Shown: positions 7,345-16,644 of the stretch, in pieces
How positions within the stretch are numbered: the first letter of the stretch is position 1
Layout of the letters: each line of letters begins with the position of its first letter
Assembly (NCBI RefSeq): GCF_046630315.1
Contig: NZ_LQBD01000036.1
Location: 124,001-188,000, forward strand
Length of the DNA stretch: 64,000 nucleotides
Direction of reading: 5' to 3'
Source: Brucella anthropi_A
Lineage (GTDB): Bacteria; Pseudomonadota; Alphaproteobacteria; Rhizobiales; Rhizobiaceae
Translations under genes and position numbers: made by a program
The notes under the pieces: generated by a model
Databases searched by the model: none
Told to the model about the DNA's origin: nothing
What the model saw: the letters and a program-made list of their open reading frames with translations, nothing else

Positions 7345-8457
7345 ATGAAGTCACGCGCAGCCGTTGCCTGGGAGGCAAGGAAGCCGCTCACCATCGAAAC
7401 CGTCGAGATCGGCGGGCCGAAGGCGGGCGAAGTGCTGGTCGAAATCATGGCGACGGGTGTTTGCCATACCGATGCCTACACTCTTTCGGGCCTCGATTCG
7501 GAAGGCAAGTTCCCGGCCATCCTCGGCCATGAGGGTGCGGGCATCGTGCGCGAAGTTGGCGCGGGCGTAACATCGGTCAAGCCGGGCGACCATGTCATCC
7601 CGCTCTACACGCCCGAATGCCGCCAGTGCAAAACCTGCCTGTCGCAGCGCTCGAACCTGTGCACCGCCATCCGGTCGACGCAGGGCCAGGGCCTGATGCC
7701 CGACAAAACCTCGCGCTTTTCCTGCGATGGCGGCGAAGTGTTCCATTATATGGGCTGCTCGACCTTCTCGAACTTCACCGTCCTGCCGGAAATCGCCGTC
7801 GCCAAGGTGCGCGAGGACGCGCCTTTCGACAAGATCTGCTATATCGGCTGCGGTGTCACCACGGGCATCGGCGCCGTGATCTACACGGCCAAGGTTCGTC
7901 CCGGCTCGAATGTGGTGGTGTTCGGCCTCGGCGGCATCGGCCTCAATGTCATTCAGGGCGCGCGCATGGTTGGCGCCGACAGGATCATCGGCGTGGACAT
8001 CAATCCGGCCAAGGTCGAAATGGCGAAAAAATTCGGCATGACCGACTTCATCAACCCGCGCGAGATCGGCAATGACAAGGTGGTGCAGGCCATCCAGGAC
8101 CTGACCGATGGCGGGGCGGACTATTCCTTCGACGCCACGGGTAATACCGACGTGATGCGTCAGGCGCTGGAATGCTGCCATCGCGGCTGGGGCGAATCGA
8201 TCATCATCGGCGTGGCCGAAGCCGGCAAGGAAATCGCCACCCGCCCGTTCCAGCTCGTCACGGGCCGGGTCTGGAAAGGCACCGCTTTCGGCGGCGCGCG
8301 CGGGCGCACCGACGTGCCGAAGATCGTGGACTGGTACATGGAAGGCAAGATCAATATCGACGATCTCATCACCCACACCATGCCACTCGATGAGATCAAC
8401 ACCGCCTTCGACCTGATGCATGAAGGCAAATCGATCCGTTCGGTGGTTGTGTACTGA
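7345..8457 (+). CDS. adhC: S-(hydroxymethyl)glutathione dehydrogenase / class III alcohol dehydrogenase
   Basis: Predicted 370-residue cytosolic zinc enzyme that oxidises S-hydroxymethylglutathione (formaldehyde plus glutathione) to S-formylglutathione with NAD+. It has the catalytic-zinc GHEGAGIV motif, the structural-zinc four-Cys lobe (PECRQCKTCLSQRSNLC) and the Rossmann signature VFGLGGIGLNVIQGA. Length is normal for FrmA/AdhC. AAGGGAAA precedes the ATG. The stop overlaps the start of the next gene by one base (TGATG), so translation is probably coupled. The substrate call is firm because frmR and fghA are in the same operon. Confidence 0.96.
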   Translation: MKSRAAVAWEARKPLTIETVEIGGPKAGEVLVEIMATGVCHTDAYTLSGLDSEGKFPAILGHEGAGIVREVGAGVTSVKPGDHVIPLYTPECRQCKTCLSQRSNLCTAIRSTQGQGLMPDKTSRFSCDGGEVFHYMGCSTFSNFTVLPEIAVAKVREDAPFDKICYIGCGVTTGIGAVIYTAKVRPGSNVVVFGLGGIGLNVIQGARMVGADRIIGVDINPAKVEMAKKFGMTDFINPREIGNDKVVQAIQDLTDGGADYSFDATGNTDVMRQALECCHRGWGESIIIGVAEAGKEIATRPFQLVTGRVWKGTAFGGARGRTDVPKIVDWYMEGKINIDDLITHTMPLDEINTAFDLMHEGKSIRSVVVY

Positions 8458-8930
8458 TGACCGAAAAGCGTTTCGTTTCCCGATGGGACGACATTGACGG
8501 CCTGACCCCGCGCGCGCTTTATGCGATGCTGAAACTGCGCGTGGATGTCTTCGTGGTCGAGCAGAAATGCCCCTACCCGGAGATCGACGGCAAGGATATC
8601 GGCGCGTTTCACCTGCGCATTCTCGACGGCGAGGAACTTGCAGCCTGTCTGCGCGTTCTACCGCCGGAACAGGACGGCAAGCCGGTCAAGATCGGGCGCG
8701 TGGTCGTGGCGCCGGATTATCGCGGCTACAAGCTCGGCCAGCGCCTGATGCAGGAGGCCATCGAATTCGCGCAAGGCCGCTTTCCGGGCACGGCGATCGA
8801 ACTGGGCGGGCAGAGCCATTTGCAGAAATTTTATCGCTCGTTCGGCTTCGTGGCGATTTCGGACGAATATCTCGAAGACGGCATTGCGCATGTCGATATG
8901 CGATTGGAACCAAGGGGAACGGTTGTCTGA
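8457..8930 (+). CDS. GNAT acetyltransferase, ElaA-like
   Basis: Predicted 157-residue acetyltransferase. The N-terminus (YAMLKLRVDVFVVEQKCPYPEIDG) is typical of ElaA-like GNATs, and the acetyl-CoA loop RGYKLGQRLM follows the strand KIGRVVVAPDY. The start overlaps the adhC stop (TGATG), and its own stop overlaps the next start in the same way. The translational coupling inside the formaldehyde operon suggests a linked role, but the acetylated substrate is unknown. Confidence 0.82.
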   Translation: MTEKRFVSRWDDIDGLTPRALYAMLKLRVDVFVVEQKCPYPEIDGKDIGAFHLRILDGEELAACLRVLPPEQDGKPVKIGRVVVAPDYRGYKLGQRLMQEAIEFAQGRFPGTAIELGGQSHLQKFYRSFGFVAISDEYLEDGIAHVDMRLEPRGTVV

Positions 8931-9586
8931 TGTTTCTGCTGCGCCGCCATATGTCCTTCTATATCGGCGCCTTCGGTGGCGTCACGGCATTCGTCATCGC
9001 CTGGTTCCTGAAAAGCCCGCTCGCCCCGGTCATCGGGGCCAACTGCTTCTTCGTGATCTATCTGGCGCTGGCGGCTTCCGTCCTGCCGAAGCTCACCGCA
9101 GGCTTTCTGAAAAAGCACGCGGCAAGTGCTGACGAACCCGTTCCGATCATCTTTCTGGTGACATTTGCAACCGTCATCGTCGCAATCGCCTCGCTGTTCA
9201 TTCTCATCAACGGCGAGCAGAAGACCAACACATTCTCGCTGGTGATGACGCTTGCTTCCGTGCCGCTCGGCTGGTTCACCATTCATATGCTGACCGCCAT
9301 CCATTACGCGCATGTCTACTGGCAACCGGAAGAGCCCGCAGGCGGCGACCCCAAACATGCAAGCCGCTATCGCGGCGGGTTCGACTTTCCCGGAACGCCG
9401 GAACCATCGGGCTGGGATTTTGCCTATTTCGCCTATGTCATCGGCATGACGGCGCAAACCTCCGACACCAGTGTCACGACGCCTGCCATGCGCAAGGTCA
9501 CGCTGCTGCACAGCATCGTCTCCTTTTTCTTCAACACCGTGCTGGTCGCCGCTGCCGTCAATGTTGCGGTGGCGCTCGGAAGCTGA
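8930..9586 (+). CDS. DUF1345 integral membrane protein
   Basis: Predicted 218-residue inner-membrane protein with about four to five hydrophobic helices (for example SFYIGAFGGVTAFVIAWFL, VTFATVIVAIASLFILI, LLHSIVSFFFNTVLVAAAV). The conserved C-terminal stretch YFAYVIGMTAQTSDTSVTTPAMRK is characteristic of DUF1345. Function unknown. It starts on the TGATG overlap with the GNAT gene and precedes fghA by 20 bases, so it is a full member of the frm operon. A transport or stress role linked to formaldehyde is only an inference from context. Confidence 0.82.
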   Translation: MFLLRRHMSFYIGAFGGVTAFVIAWFLKSPLAPVIGANCFFVIYLALAASVLPKLTAGFLKKHAASADEPVPIIFLVTFATVIVAIASLFILINGEQKTNTFSLVMTLASVPLGWFTIHMLTAIHYAHVYWQPEEPAGGDPKHASRYRGGFDFPGTPEPSGWDFAYFAYVIGMTAQTSDTSVTTPAMRKVTLLHSIVSFFFNTVLVAAAVNVAVALGS

Positions 9587-9606
9587 ATAAAACCGGGAAT
9601 TTTTTG

Positions 9607-10443
9607 ATGGAAACCATTTCGGTTGCGACATGCTTTGGCGGAACGCAGGGCGTTTATCGCCACAAGAGCGAGACGAACCAATGCGACATGACCTTTGCCG
9701 TCTTCCTGCCGCCGCAGGCCAAAGATGGGCCGGTACCGGTATTATGGTATCTCTCCGGCCTCACCTGCACGCATCAAAATGTGATGGACAAGGGCGAATA
9801 TCGGCAAATGGCCGCCGAATTGGGAATTGCCGTTATTTGCCCCGATACCAGCCCGCGCGGCGATGATATTCCGGATGAACCCGACAACTGGCAATTCGGC
9901 AAGGGCGCCGGCTTTTACGTCGATGCGACACAGAAACCTTTTGCGCAAAACTACCGGATGTACAGCTATATCACGCAGGAACTGCCCGCTCTGGCGGCAA
10001 AACAGTTTCCGCTGGATATGGCGCGACAGGCGATCACCGGCCATTCCATGGGCGGACATGGCGCGCTGACCATTGCGCTCAAGAACCCCGACCGTTTCAA
10101 ATCGGTCTCGGCATTCGCCCCGATCGTGCAGCCTTCCACGGCGGGATGGTCCAGACCGGCGCTCCAAAAATATCTCGGAGCGGAAGAACGGGCATGGCGC
10201 GCCTATGATGCCACGCTTCTGATCGAAGACGGCTACCGTTTGCCGGAAATCCTTGTCGACCAGGGGACCGCGGACGGCTTTCTCGATGACGGCCTGCGGC
10301 CCTGGCTTCTGGAAGAAGCCTGCAACAAGGCGGGCATTCCCCTCACGCTCAATATGCGCGAGGGCTACGACCATTCCTATTTCTTCATCTCGACCTTCAT
10401 GGGCGACCATCTGCGCTGGCACGCGGAACGCCTGAAAAGCTGA
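9607..10443 (+). CDS. fghA: S-formylglutathione hydrolase
   Basis: Predicted 278-residue alpha/beta-hydrolase (esterase D family) that cleaves S-formylglutathione to formate and glutathione, the step after AdhC. The nucleophile is Ser147 in GHSMGGHGAL. The acid is in VDQGTADGFL, and the His is in GYDHSYFF. The ATG at 9607 is chosen over the in-frame TTG one codon earlier. It ends the operon. Its TGA (10441-10443) abuts the stop of the convergent P450 gene with no base between, so no separate terminator is visible. Confidence 0.95.
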   Translation: METISVATCFGGTQGVYRHKSETNQCDMTFAVFLPPQAKDGPVPVLWYLSGLTCTHQNVMDKGEYRQMAAELGIAVICPDTSPRGDDIPDEPDNWQFGKGAGFYVDATQKPFAQNYRMYSYITQELPALAAKQFPLDMARQAITGHSMGGHGALTIALKNPDRFKSVSAFAPIVQPSTAGWSRPALQKYLGAEERAWRAYDATLLIEDGYRLPEILVDQGTADGFLDDGLRPWLLEEACNKAGIPLTLNMREGYDHSYFFISTFMGDHLRWHAERLKS

Positions 10444-11838
10444 TCAGCGCCTCACCACCTTCATCGGCAGGCCGCCTTGCGGCTGGGTGGTGAGCTTCTG
10501 CACCGGCCACGGTTTCGTCGTTTCGAGAACATCGAAGCGGCGGCCATCCAGCAAGGTTGCCAGAGCAATAACCGCTTCCTGCAAGGCGAAGCTTGCGCCG
10601 ATGCAGGTCCGCGGCCCCGCACCGAAGGGCAGATATTGAAAGCGATCGAGCCTGTCGCGGTTTTCCGGCCAGAAGCGTTCCGGCATGAAGGCATCCGGCT
10701 GGTCCCAGTAGAGCCTGTGGCGATGAATGACCCATGGCATGACCAATATGGCCGTGCCCTTCGCAATCCTGAGATCCTCGTAAGTATCGTCTTGCGCCGC
10801 CTCGCGGTTGATCGATGGCGCCGGCGGATAAAGCCGCATCGCCTCCTCGAAGGCCGCGCGCGTGAAAGGCAGCGACGCCAGCCATTCCTGCGGAGGCAGA
10901 TCGCGCCCGCCCTTTGCGTGAAAGCCATCGATTTCGGCTTCGACACGGTCGCGTTCGTGCGGCGCCTTGGCGAGCAAATAGAGCGTCCAGCCAAGCGCGC
11001 GGGCGGTGGTCTCATGGCCCGCGCCGATGAAGGTGATGATATTGTCCTCGATTTCGGAACGGCTCAGCCCGTCCGCTCCCTCGGCGCGCAAAAGCAGGGT
11101 AAGGAAGTCGCTCGGTACATCTTCCCCCCTGTCCATGCGGGCTTTGCGCAGCGCTATGGTGTTGGAGACGAGTTCACGAAAGAAACCCAGCGATTGCTGT
11201 CCGCGCAGGCGCGTGAAGCGCGGCAGCCAGTCGGGCAGGCCCAGAAGATCGAACGGGTCGACCCGCCCCATCGTTTCGAAAAGCTTGTCGATCTGGTTTG
11301 CGAAATCATTCGGATCGCCTGCGATCTCGCCCGAGAACAAGGTTGCGGCAAGAATATCATAAGTCAGGAGCGTCATGTCATGGGCGACATCGGTAATCGT
11401 CCCCGAGGTCTTGTAACGCGCGACGAACTGGCGGGACCGGTCGCGCATGGTCTCGGCAAAGCCGCCGATATGGCGCGGCGTGAAAACCGGCGCCATGGCT
11501 TTGCGCGAGCGCTTCCACACCTGGCCCTCGGCCGTCAGCAGGCCATCGCGCAGCAAGGGGCGCAGCACACGCTGGCGAATGGCCGACATGGGATAATTGG
11601 CGGCATTGTCGACCAGCACATGACGGATCAGCCCCGGATCGTTGGCGATGATGGTTTTCATGCCGAGCCAGCTCACCTCTACCCAGCGTTCATTGTAGGA
11701 AGGTTCGCCCCAAAGCTCGAGCGGGTTCCTGTAGACGACCCGCATCATCTCGAAACGGCCGACCGGCTTTTCGCGCGGACGCGGTGCAGGCGGCACGAAT
11801 GGATCTGATCTTTCGCCCATGGCGTTGGCAATTTCCAT
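10444..11838 (-). CDS. cytochrome P450
   Basis: Predicted 464-residue soluble P450 mono-oxygenase. The I-helix oxygen-binding motif is GAGHETTARAL, the K-helix E-x-x-R is EEAMRLYPP, and the heme loop FGAGPRTCIGASFALQE supplies the Cys thiolate ligand. No N-terminal membrane anchor is seen. The substrate cannot be predicted, and no ferredoxin or reductase gene is adjacent. AGGAA lies upstream of the ATG at 11838; a TTG one codon earlier is in frame. It is convergent with fghA with no intergenic gap, an unusually tight arrangement. Confidence 0.93.
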   Translation of the reverse strand: MEIANAMGERSDPFVPPAPRPREKPVGRFEMMRVVYRNPLELWGEPSYNERWVEVSWLGMKTIIANDPGLIRHVLVDNAANYPMSAIRQRVLRPLLRDGLLTAEGQVWKRSRKAMAPVFTPRHIGGFAETMRDRSRQFVARYKTSGTITDVAHDMTLLTYDILAATLFSGEIAGDPNDFANQIDKLFETMGRVDPFDLLGLPDWLPRFTRLRGQQSLGFFRELVSNTIALRKARMDRGEDVPSDFLTLLLRAEGADGLSRSEIEDNIITFIGAGHETTARALGWTLYLLAKAPHERDRVEAEIDGFHAKGGRDLPPQEWLASLPFTRAAFEEAMRLYPPAPSINREAAQDDTYEDLRIAKGTAILVMPWVIHRHRLYWDQPDAFMPERFWPENRDRLDRFQYLPFGAGPRTCIGASFALQEAVIALATLLDGRRFDVLETTKPWPVQKLTTQPQGGLPMKVVRR

Positions 11839-12090
11839 CAAGTGTTCCTTTCGTCATGAAACAGGCCGAGAACACCCCCGTCAAACCGGATATAAGCGCC
11901 AATTGTGGCGCTTCCAGAAGCGGGACGGCGAAGGGACCGGCTCGTGAGCGGCAGATGGCCGGAATCCCCGGCAAATTTACCGTCATAATTTGGAAAAATA
12001 GCCGTTAGCACCTATATTAAAGCCATGTTTGTCGCGTGATTCGACATATCTTTGAAGCTGCATCCGCAGCGCATTTTTCGAAAGATTTTC

Positions 12091-14532
12091 ATGAGCGAGA
12101 TGCCCGAGATGAATTCCGAAGCCCCCGCCGAATATGGCGCGGATTCCATTCGTGTTCTGAAAGGTCTGGATGCCGTTCGCAAGCGCCCCGGCATGTATAT
12201 CGGCGACACGGATGACGGCTCCGGCCTGCATCATATGGTCTACGAGGTCGTGGACAATGCAATCGATGAAGCGCTGGCAGGACATGCCACGCTTGTGACC
12301 GTCACCCTCAACCCGGACGGGTCCTGCACCGTGACCGATAACGGGCGCGGCATCCCGACCGATATCCATAAGGAAGAAGGGGTTTCGGCAGCCGAGGTCA
12401 TCATGACCCAGCTTCATGCCGGCGGCAAGTTCGACCAGAATTCCTACAAGGTTTCCGGTGGTCTGCACGGTGTCGGCGTGTCGGTGGTGAACGCGCTGTC
12501 GATCTGGCTGAAGCTGAAGATCCGCCGCGCCGGCAAGATCCACGAAATGAGCTTCACCCATGGCGTCGCGGACGCACCATTGGTCGTGACCGGCGATGCG
12601 GGGGCGGAGACGGGCACGGAAGTGAGCTTCCTGCCGTCGCCCGAAACCTTCTCCATGGTCGAATTCGATTTCGACACGCTGGAGCGCCGCCTGCGCGAAC
12701 TTGCCTTTCTCAATTCCGGCGTTCGCATCAAGCTTGCCGATCGCCGCCATGCCGACGTCAAGGAGCATGAGCTGCACTATGACGGCGGGCTTGTCGAATT
12801 CGTGAAATATATCGACCAGAGCAAGAAATCGCTTCTGGAAGAGCCGATTTATATCCGCAGCGAAAAAGACGGCATGACGGTGGAAGTCGCCATGTGGTGG
12901 AACGATTCCTACCATGAAAAGGTGCTGTGCTTCACCAACAACATTCCGCAGCGCGACGGCGGCACGCATCTGGCCGGTTTCCGTGGCGCGCTGACCCGTC
13001 AGGTGACGGGCTATGCCGATGCATCGGGCATGACCAAGAAGGAAAAGGTGCAGCTTACCGGCGATGACTGCCGCGAGGGCCTGACCGCCGTTCTTTCGGT
13101 CAAGGTTCCCGATCCGAAATTCTCCTCGCAGACCAAGGACAAACTCGTTTCCTCGGAAGTGCGCCCGGTCGTGGAAAGCCTCGTCAACGAGGCGCTTTCG
13201 ACATGGCTGGAAGAACATCCGGCAGGCGGCAAGGCCGTGGTCGAGAAGGTCATTCAGGCAGCCGCAGCCCGTGAAGCCGCCCGCAAGGCACGCGACATCA
13301 CCCGCAAGAGCAATCTGAGCGTGACGTCCCTGCCCGGCAAGCTTGCCGATTGTCAGGAGCGCGACCCGGCCAAGTCGGAAATCTTCATCGTCGAGGGTGA
13401 CTCGGCAGGCGGCTCCGCCAAGAGCGGTCGTTCGCGCCAGAACCAGGCCATCCTGCCGTTGCGCGGCAAGATCCTCAACGTGGAGCGCGTGCGTTTCGAC
13501 CGCATGATCTCTTCCGATCAGGTCGGCACGCTGATTACCGCGCTCGGCACATCGATCGGCAAGGATGAAACGCACGGCTTCAACCCGGATAAGCTGCGCT
13601 ACCACAAGATCATCATCATGACCGATGCTGACGTCGACGGCGCGCATATCCGCACATTGCTGCTGACCTTCTTCTTCCGCCAGATGCCGGAACTGATCGA
13701 GCGCGGCCATATCTATATCGCGCAGCCGCCGCTCTATAAGGTTTCACGCGGGAAATCCTCGCAATATATCAAGAACGAAGCCGCCTTCGAGGACTTCCTC
13801 ATCGAGACAGGTCTTGAGGAAGCAACGCTGGAAATGGCAAGCGGGGAAGTCCGCGCCGGGCCGGACCTGCGTTCAGTGGTCGAGGATGCCCGCACCATGC
13901 GCCAGCTTCTGGCCGGGCTCCACACACGCTATGATCGCCGCGTGGTGGAACAGGCAGCCATTGCCGGGCTTCTCAATCCGGATGCCTCGAAAGACAATGC
14001 AACCGCGCAAGCTTCCGCCAATATCGTTGCAAAGCGTCTCGACATGATTTCGGAAGAAACCGAGCGCGGCTGGGAAGCCCATGTGACGGAAGATGGCGGC
14101 TATCGCTTCGAGCGCATGGTGCGCGGCGTGAAGGATATCGCCATTCTCGACATGGCGCTGCTCGGCTCTGCCGACGCCCGGCAGATCGACCGCGTGGCTG
14201 CACGCCTGTCGGAGGTCTTTGCCGAGCCGCCCGTGATGCGCCGCAAGGACAAGGTGGAAACGCTTTCCGGGCCGATGGCCCTGCTTGACGCCATCTTTGC
14301 GACAGGCCGCAAGGGCCTGACCCTCCAGCGCTACAAAGGCTTGGGCGAAATGAACGCCGAACAGCTTTGGGAAACCACGCTCGACCCGAATGTGCGCTCG
14401 CTGTTGCAGGTCAAGGTGACGGATGCGACCGATGCGGATTCCCTGTTCTCGCGCCTCATGGGCGATGAGGTGGAGCCGCGACGCGAATTCATTCAGGAAA
14501 ATGCGCTGAGCGTTGCCAATCTGGACGTTTGA
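12091..14532 (+). CDS. gyrB: DNA gyrase subunit B
   Basis: Predicted 813-residue ATPase subunit of DNA gyrase. In order: the GHKL ATPase (RKRPGMYIGDTDDGSGLHHMV, VVDNAIDEA, DNGRGIPTD, GGLHGVGVSVVNALS), the transducer domain, the TOPRIM domain (EGDSAGGSAKSGRSRQNQAI, DADVDGAHI) and the C-terminal GyrB domain (QRYKGLGEMN). Length and sequence fit GyrB rather than the shorter ParE. The frame extends back to a TTG at 12052, but the ATG at 12091 is the better start. It is followed by a bidirectional terminator shared with the convergent DEAD-box gene. Confidence 0.96.
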   Translation: MSEMPEMNSEAPAEYGADSIRVLKGLDAVRKRPGMYIGDTDDGSGLHHMVYEVVDNAIDEALAGHATLVTVTLNPDGSCTVTDNGRGIPTDIHKEEGVSAAEVIMTQLHAGGKFDQNSYKVSGGLHGVGVSVVNALSIWLKLKIRRAGKIHEMSFTHGVADAPLVVTGDAGAETGTEVSFLPSPETFSMVEFDFDTLERRLRELAFLNSGVRIKLADRRHADVKEHELHYDGGLVEFVKYIDQSKKSLLEEPIYIRSEKDGMTVEVAMWWNDSYHEKVLCFTNNIPQRDGGTHLAGFRGALTRQVTGYADASGMTKKEKVQLTGDDCREGLTAVLSVKVPDPKFSSQTKDKLVSSEVRPVVESLVNEALSTWLEEHPAGGKAVVEKVIQAAAAREAARKARDITRKSNLSVTSLPGKLADCQERDPAKSEIFIVEGDSAGGSAKSGRSRQNQAILPLRGKILNVERVRFDRMISSDQVGTLITALGTSIGKDETHGFNPDKLRYHKIIIMTDADVDGAHIRTLLLTFFFRQMPELIERGHIYIAQPPLYKVSRGKSSQYIKNEAAFEDFLIETGLEEATLEMASGEVRAGPDLRSVVEDARTMRQLLAGLHTRYDRRVVEQAAIAGLLNPDASKDNATAQASANIVAKRLDMISEETERGWEAHVTEDGGYRFERMVRGVKDIAILDMALLGSADARQIDRVAARLSEVFAEPPVMRRKDKVETLSGPMALLDAIFATGRKGLTLQRYKGLGEMNAEQLWETTLDPNVRSLLQVKVTDATDADSLFSRLMGDEVEPRREFIQENALSVANLDV

Positions 14533-14540
14533 TACGAAAA

Positions 14541-14563
14541 AGCCCCGGAAATCTGGGGCTTTT
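14541..14563. terminator. bidirectional intrinsic terminator between gyrB and the DEAD-box helicase
   Basis: AGCCCC (14541-14546) pairs with GGGGCT (14555-14560). A's precede it and TTTT follows, so it can stop transcription from gyrB and from the convergent helicase gene. Confidence 0.75.
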
Positions 14564-14583
14564 CATTATTCTGAGCAGTAAGT

Positions 14584-16503
14584 TTATTCGCCGCGGCGCT
14601 TCTTGCCAAAGCCGCCTTCGGGCTTCTTGCCACCCTTTTTGAAGCCGTCTTTCCTGAAGTCGTCTCCACGGGAGAAATCACGCGGCTTGTCCCACTTGTC
14701 GCCCTTGGAGCGGTCGCCCTTATAGCCTTCGCTCTTGTAGCCGCCGTCCTTGAACTTGTCGCCGCGCGGCTTGAAGCCACCCTTGCCTTCGCGCGGGGCG
14801 GCGTCGCCGCCTGCACCGGCAACGGCGGTGCGGATCACAAGGCCCTTTTCGCCGGTACCGCGTTCCTCGACCGAACGGCGGAATTCATCAGCCTTCGAGG
14901 CCGTGATTTCGAAGCGGGTTTCATTGTCGAAAATCTTGATCGATCCGACATCGCGCTTGGAAACATCGCCCGCCTTGCAGATGAGCGGCAGCAGCCATTT
15001 CGGATCGGCGCGATGCTTGCGACCGGCAGAAACCGAAAACCACACGCCGTCAAAATGCGCATTGCGGTCAAAACGTTCGCCCGGTTCGCCACGCTCGCGG
15101 CGCTCTCCGCGTTCGAAGCGGTCGCCACGGTCGGAACGCTCACCTTTTTCAAAACGATCTCTGGGCTTCTTGCCGCCAACCGGATGCACAGGTGCATCGG
15201 AAACTTCTTCCGCTGCCGGATAGGAAGCCACCTCACGATTGAGGAAAGCGCTAGCGATCTGTTCCGGCGTATAACGCTCGACCAGTGCCTTGAGGAGATC
15301 CTGATATTCTTCTTCAACCAGCTGGTTGAAGACTTCCGCATTCAAGATGCGCTCATTGGTCTTGGCCTGAACGGCTGCAATGCTCGGTGCCGGAACCGTC
15401 TGCGCGTCGAGCTTTGCCATGTGCAGAAGGCGCTCGGCGGTGCGGCGGCGCGAGAACGGCACGACCAGAACGCAGGTGCCCTTGCGGCCTGCGCGGCCCG
15501 TGCGGCCTGAGCGGTGCAGCATTGTTTCCGGGTTATTCGGAAGATCGGCATGAATGACCAGATCAAGGTTCGGCAGGTCGATCCCACGCGCGGCAACGTC
15601 GGTTGCGACGCAGACGCGGGCACGTCCGTCACGCATGGCCTGAAGCGCATTGTTGCGCTCGGCCTGGCTCAGTTCGCCCGAAAGCGCCACCACGGCAAAG
15701 CCGCGATTGGAAAGCCGGCTTGCCATGTGCTTCACCGCTTCGCGGGTCGAGCAGAAAATGATCGAATTCTGGCTGTCGTAATAGAGCAGCGTATTGATGA
15801 TCGCGTGGTCGCGCTCATGCGGCGGCACCGGCATGGCGACATAATCGATATCCGCATGCTGGCTGGTTTCGCTCTGGACGGTGATGCGCAGCGCGTCGTT
15901 CTGGAAGCGCTTGGCAAGCTGGGCAATCGGCTTCGGCACAGTTGCCGAGAACATCAGCGTGCGGCGGTCTTCCGGCGCTTCGCCAAGGATGAATTCGAGG
16001 TCCTCGCGAAAGCCCATGTCGAGCATTTCGTCGGCTTCATCGAGCACGACGGCACGCAGTTGCGACATATCAAGCGCATCGCGGGTGATGTGGTCGCGCA
16101 GGCGGCCCGGCGTGCCGACGACGATATGGCTTCCCCGTTCCAGCGCCCGGCGCTCGGTGCGGATATCCATGCCGCCAACGCAGGATGCAATCCGCGCGCC
16201 GGTATCGGCATAGAGCCATTCCAGTTCACGACGGACCTGAAGTGCCAGTTCGCGCGTCGGCGCGATAATCATGGCCAACGGCGCGCCCGCATCGCCGAAG
16301 CGCAGTTCGTCCTCTAGAATGGTGTTGGCCATGGCAAGGCCGAAAGCAACCGTCTTGCCCGATCCGGTCTGTGCGGAAACGAGAAGGTCGGCATCGAGCG
16401 TTTCGGGAGCCAGAACTGCATTCTGAACGGCGGTGAGCGTATTGTAACCGCGAGCGGCTAATGCTCCGGAGAGAGCCGGAGCGATGGTATCAGGCAGAGA
16501 CAT
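14584..16503 (-). CDS. DEAD-box ATP-dependent RNA helicase with DbpA-type RNA-binding domain
   Basis: Predicted 639-residue helicase. Core motifs: Walker A SAQTGSGKTVAFG, PTRELALQVR, DEAD in VVLDEADEMLDMGF, SAT, and HRSGRTGRAGRKG. A charged linker of Arg/Glu/Asp/Gly repeats (about 455-490) precedes a DbpA/CsdA-like RNA-binding domain (VWFSVSAGRKHRADPKWLLP onwards). The tail is Lys/Gly/Phe-rich and probably disordered. It likely acts in ribosome assembly or RNA decay, as CsdA/DeaD-type enzymes do. The exact orthologue is not certain. It lies downstream of polA on the same strand, 141 bases away. Confidence 0.92.
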   Translation of the reverse strand: MSLPDTIAPALSGALAARGYNTLTAVQNAVLAPETLDADLLVSAQTGSGKTVAFGLAMANTILEDELRFGDAGAPLAMIIAPTRELALQVRRELEWLYADTGARIASCVGGMDIRTERRALERGSHIVVGTPGRLRDHITRDALDMSQLRAVVLDEADEMLDMGFREDLEFILGEAPEDRRTLMFSATVPKPIAQLAKRFQNDALRITVQSETSQHADIDYVAMPVPPHERDHAIINTLLYYDSQNSIIFCSTREAVKHMASRLSNRGFAVVALSGELSQAERNNALQAMRDGRARVCVATDVAARGIDLPNLDLVIHADLPNNPETMLHRSGRTGRAGRKGTCVLVVPFSRRRTAERLLHMAKLDAQTVPAPSIAAVQAKTNERILNAEVFNQLVEEEYQDLLKALVERYTPEQIASAFLNREVASYPAAEEVSDAPVHPVGGKKPRDRFEKGERSDRGDRFERGERRERGEPGERFDRNAHFDGVWFSVSAGRKHRADPKWLLPLICKAGDVSKRDVGSIKIFDNETRFEITASKADEFRRSVEERGTGEKGLVIRTAVAGAGGDAAPREGKGGFKPRGDKFKDGGYKSEGYKGDRSKGDKWDKPRDFSRGDDFRKDGFKKGGKKPEGGFGKKRRGE

Positions 16504-16644
16504 GAATAACTTTCAAAAAAGCTTCTCAAGCCGCATACCCATTGGTCGTGAACCACTTGTCCACGACTCCCCAGACGACTACCGAAGCACCAGAATTGGC
16601 TCTTCCCTATAGGTTTAACGCTTCCCGGTCAACCGGAACAAAAC

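Noticed and set aside
11983..13710. A 575-codon minus-strand frame across gyrB
   Set aside because: It is antisense to the GyrB ATPase and TOPRIM regions and shows no family signature.
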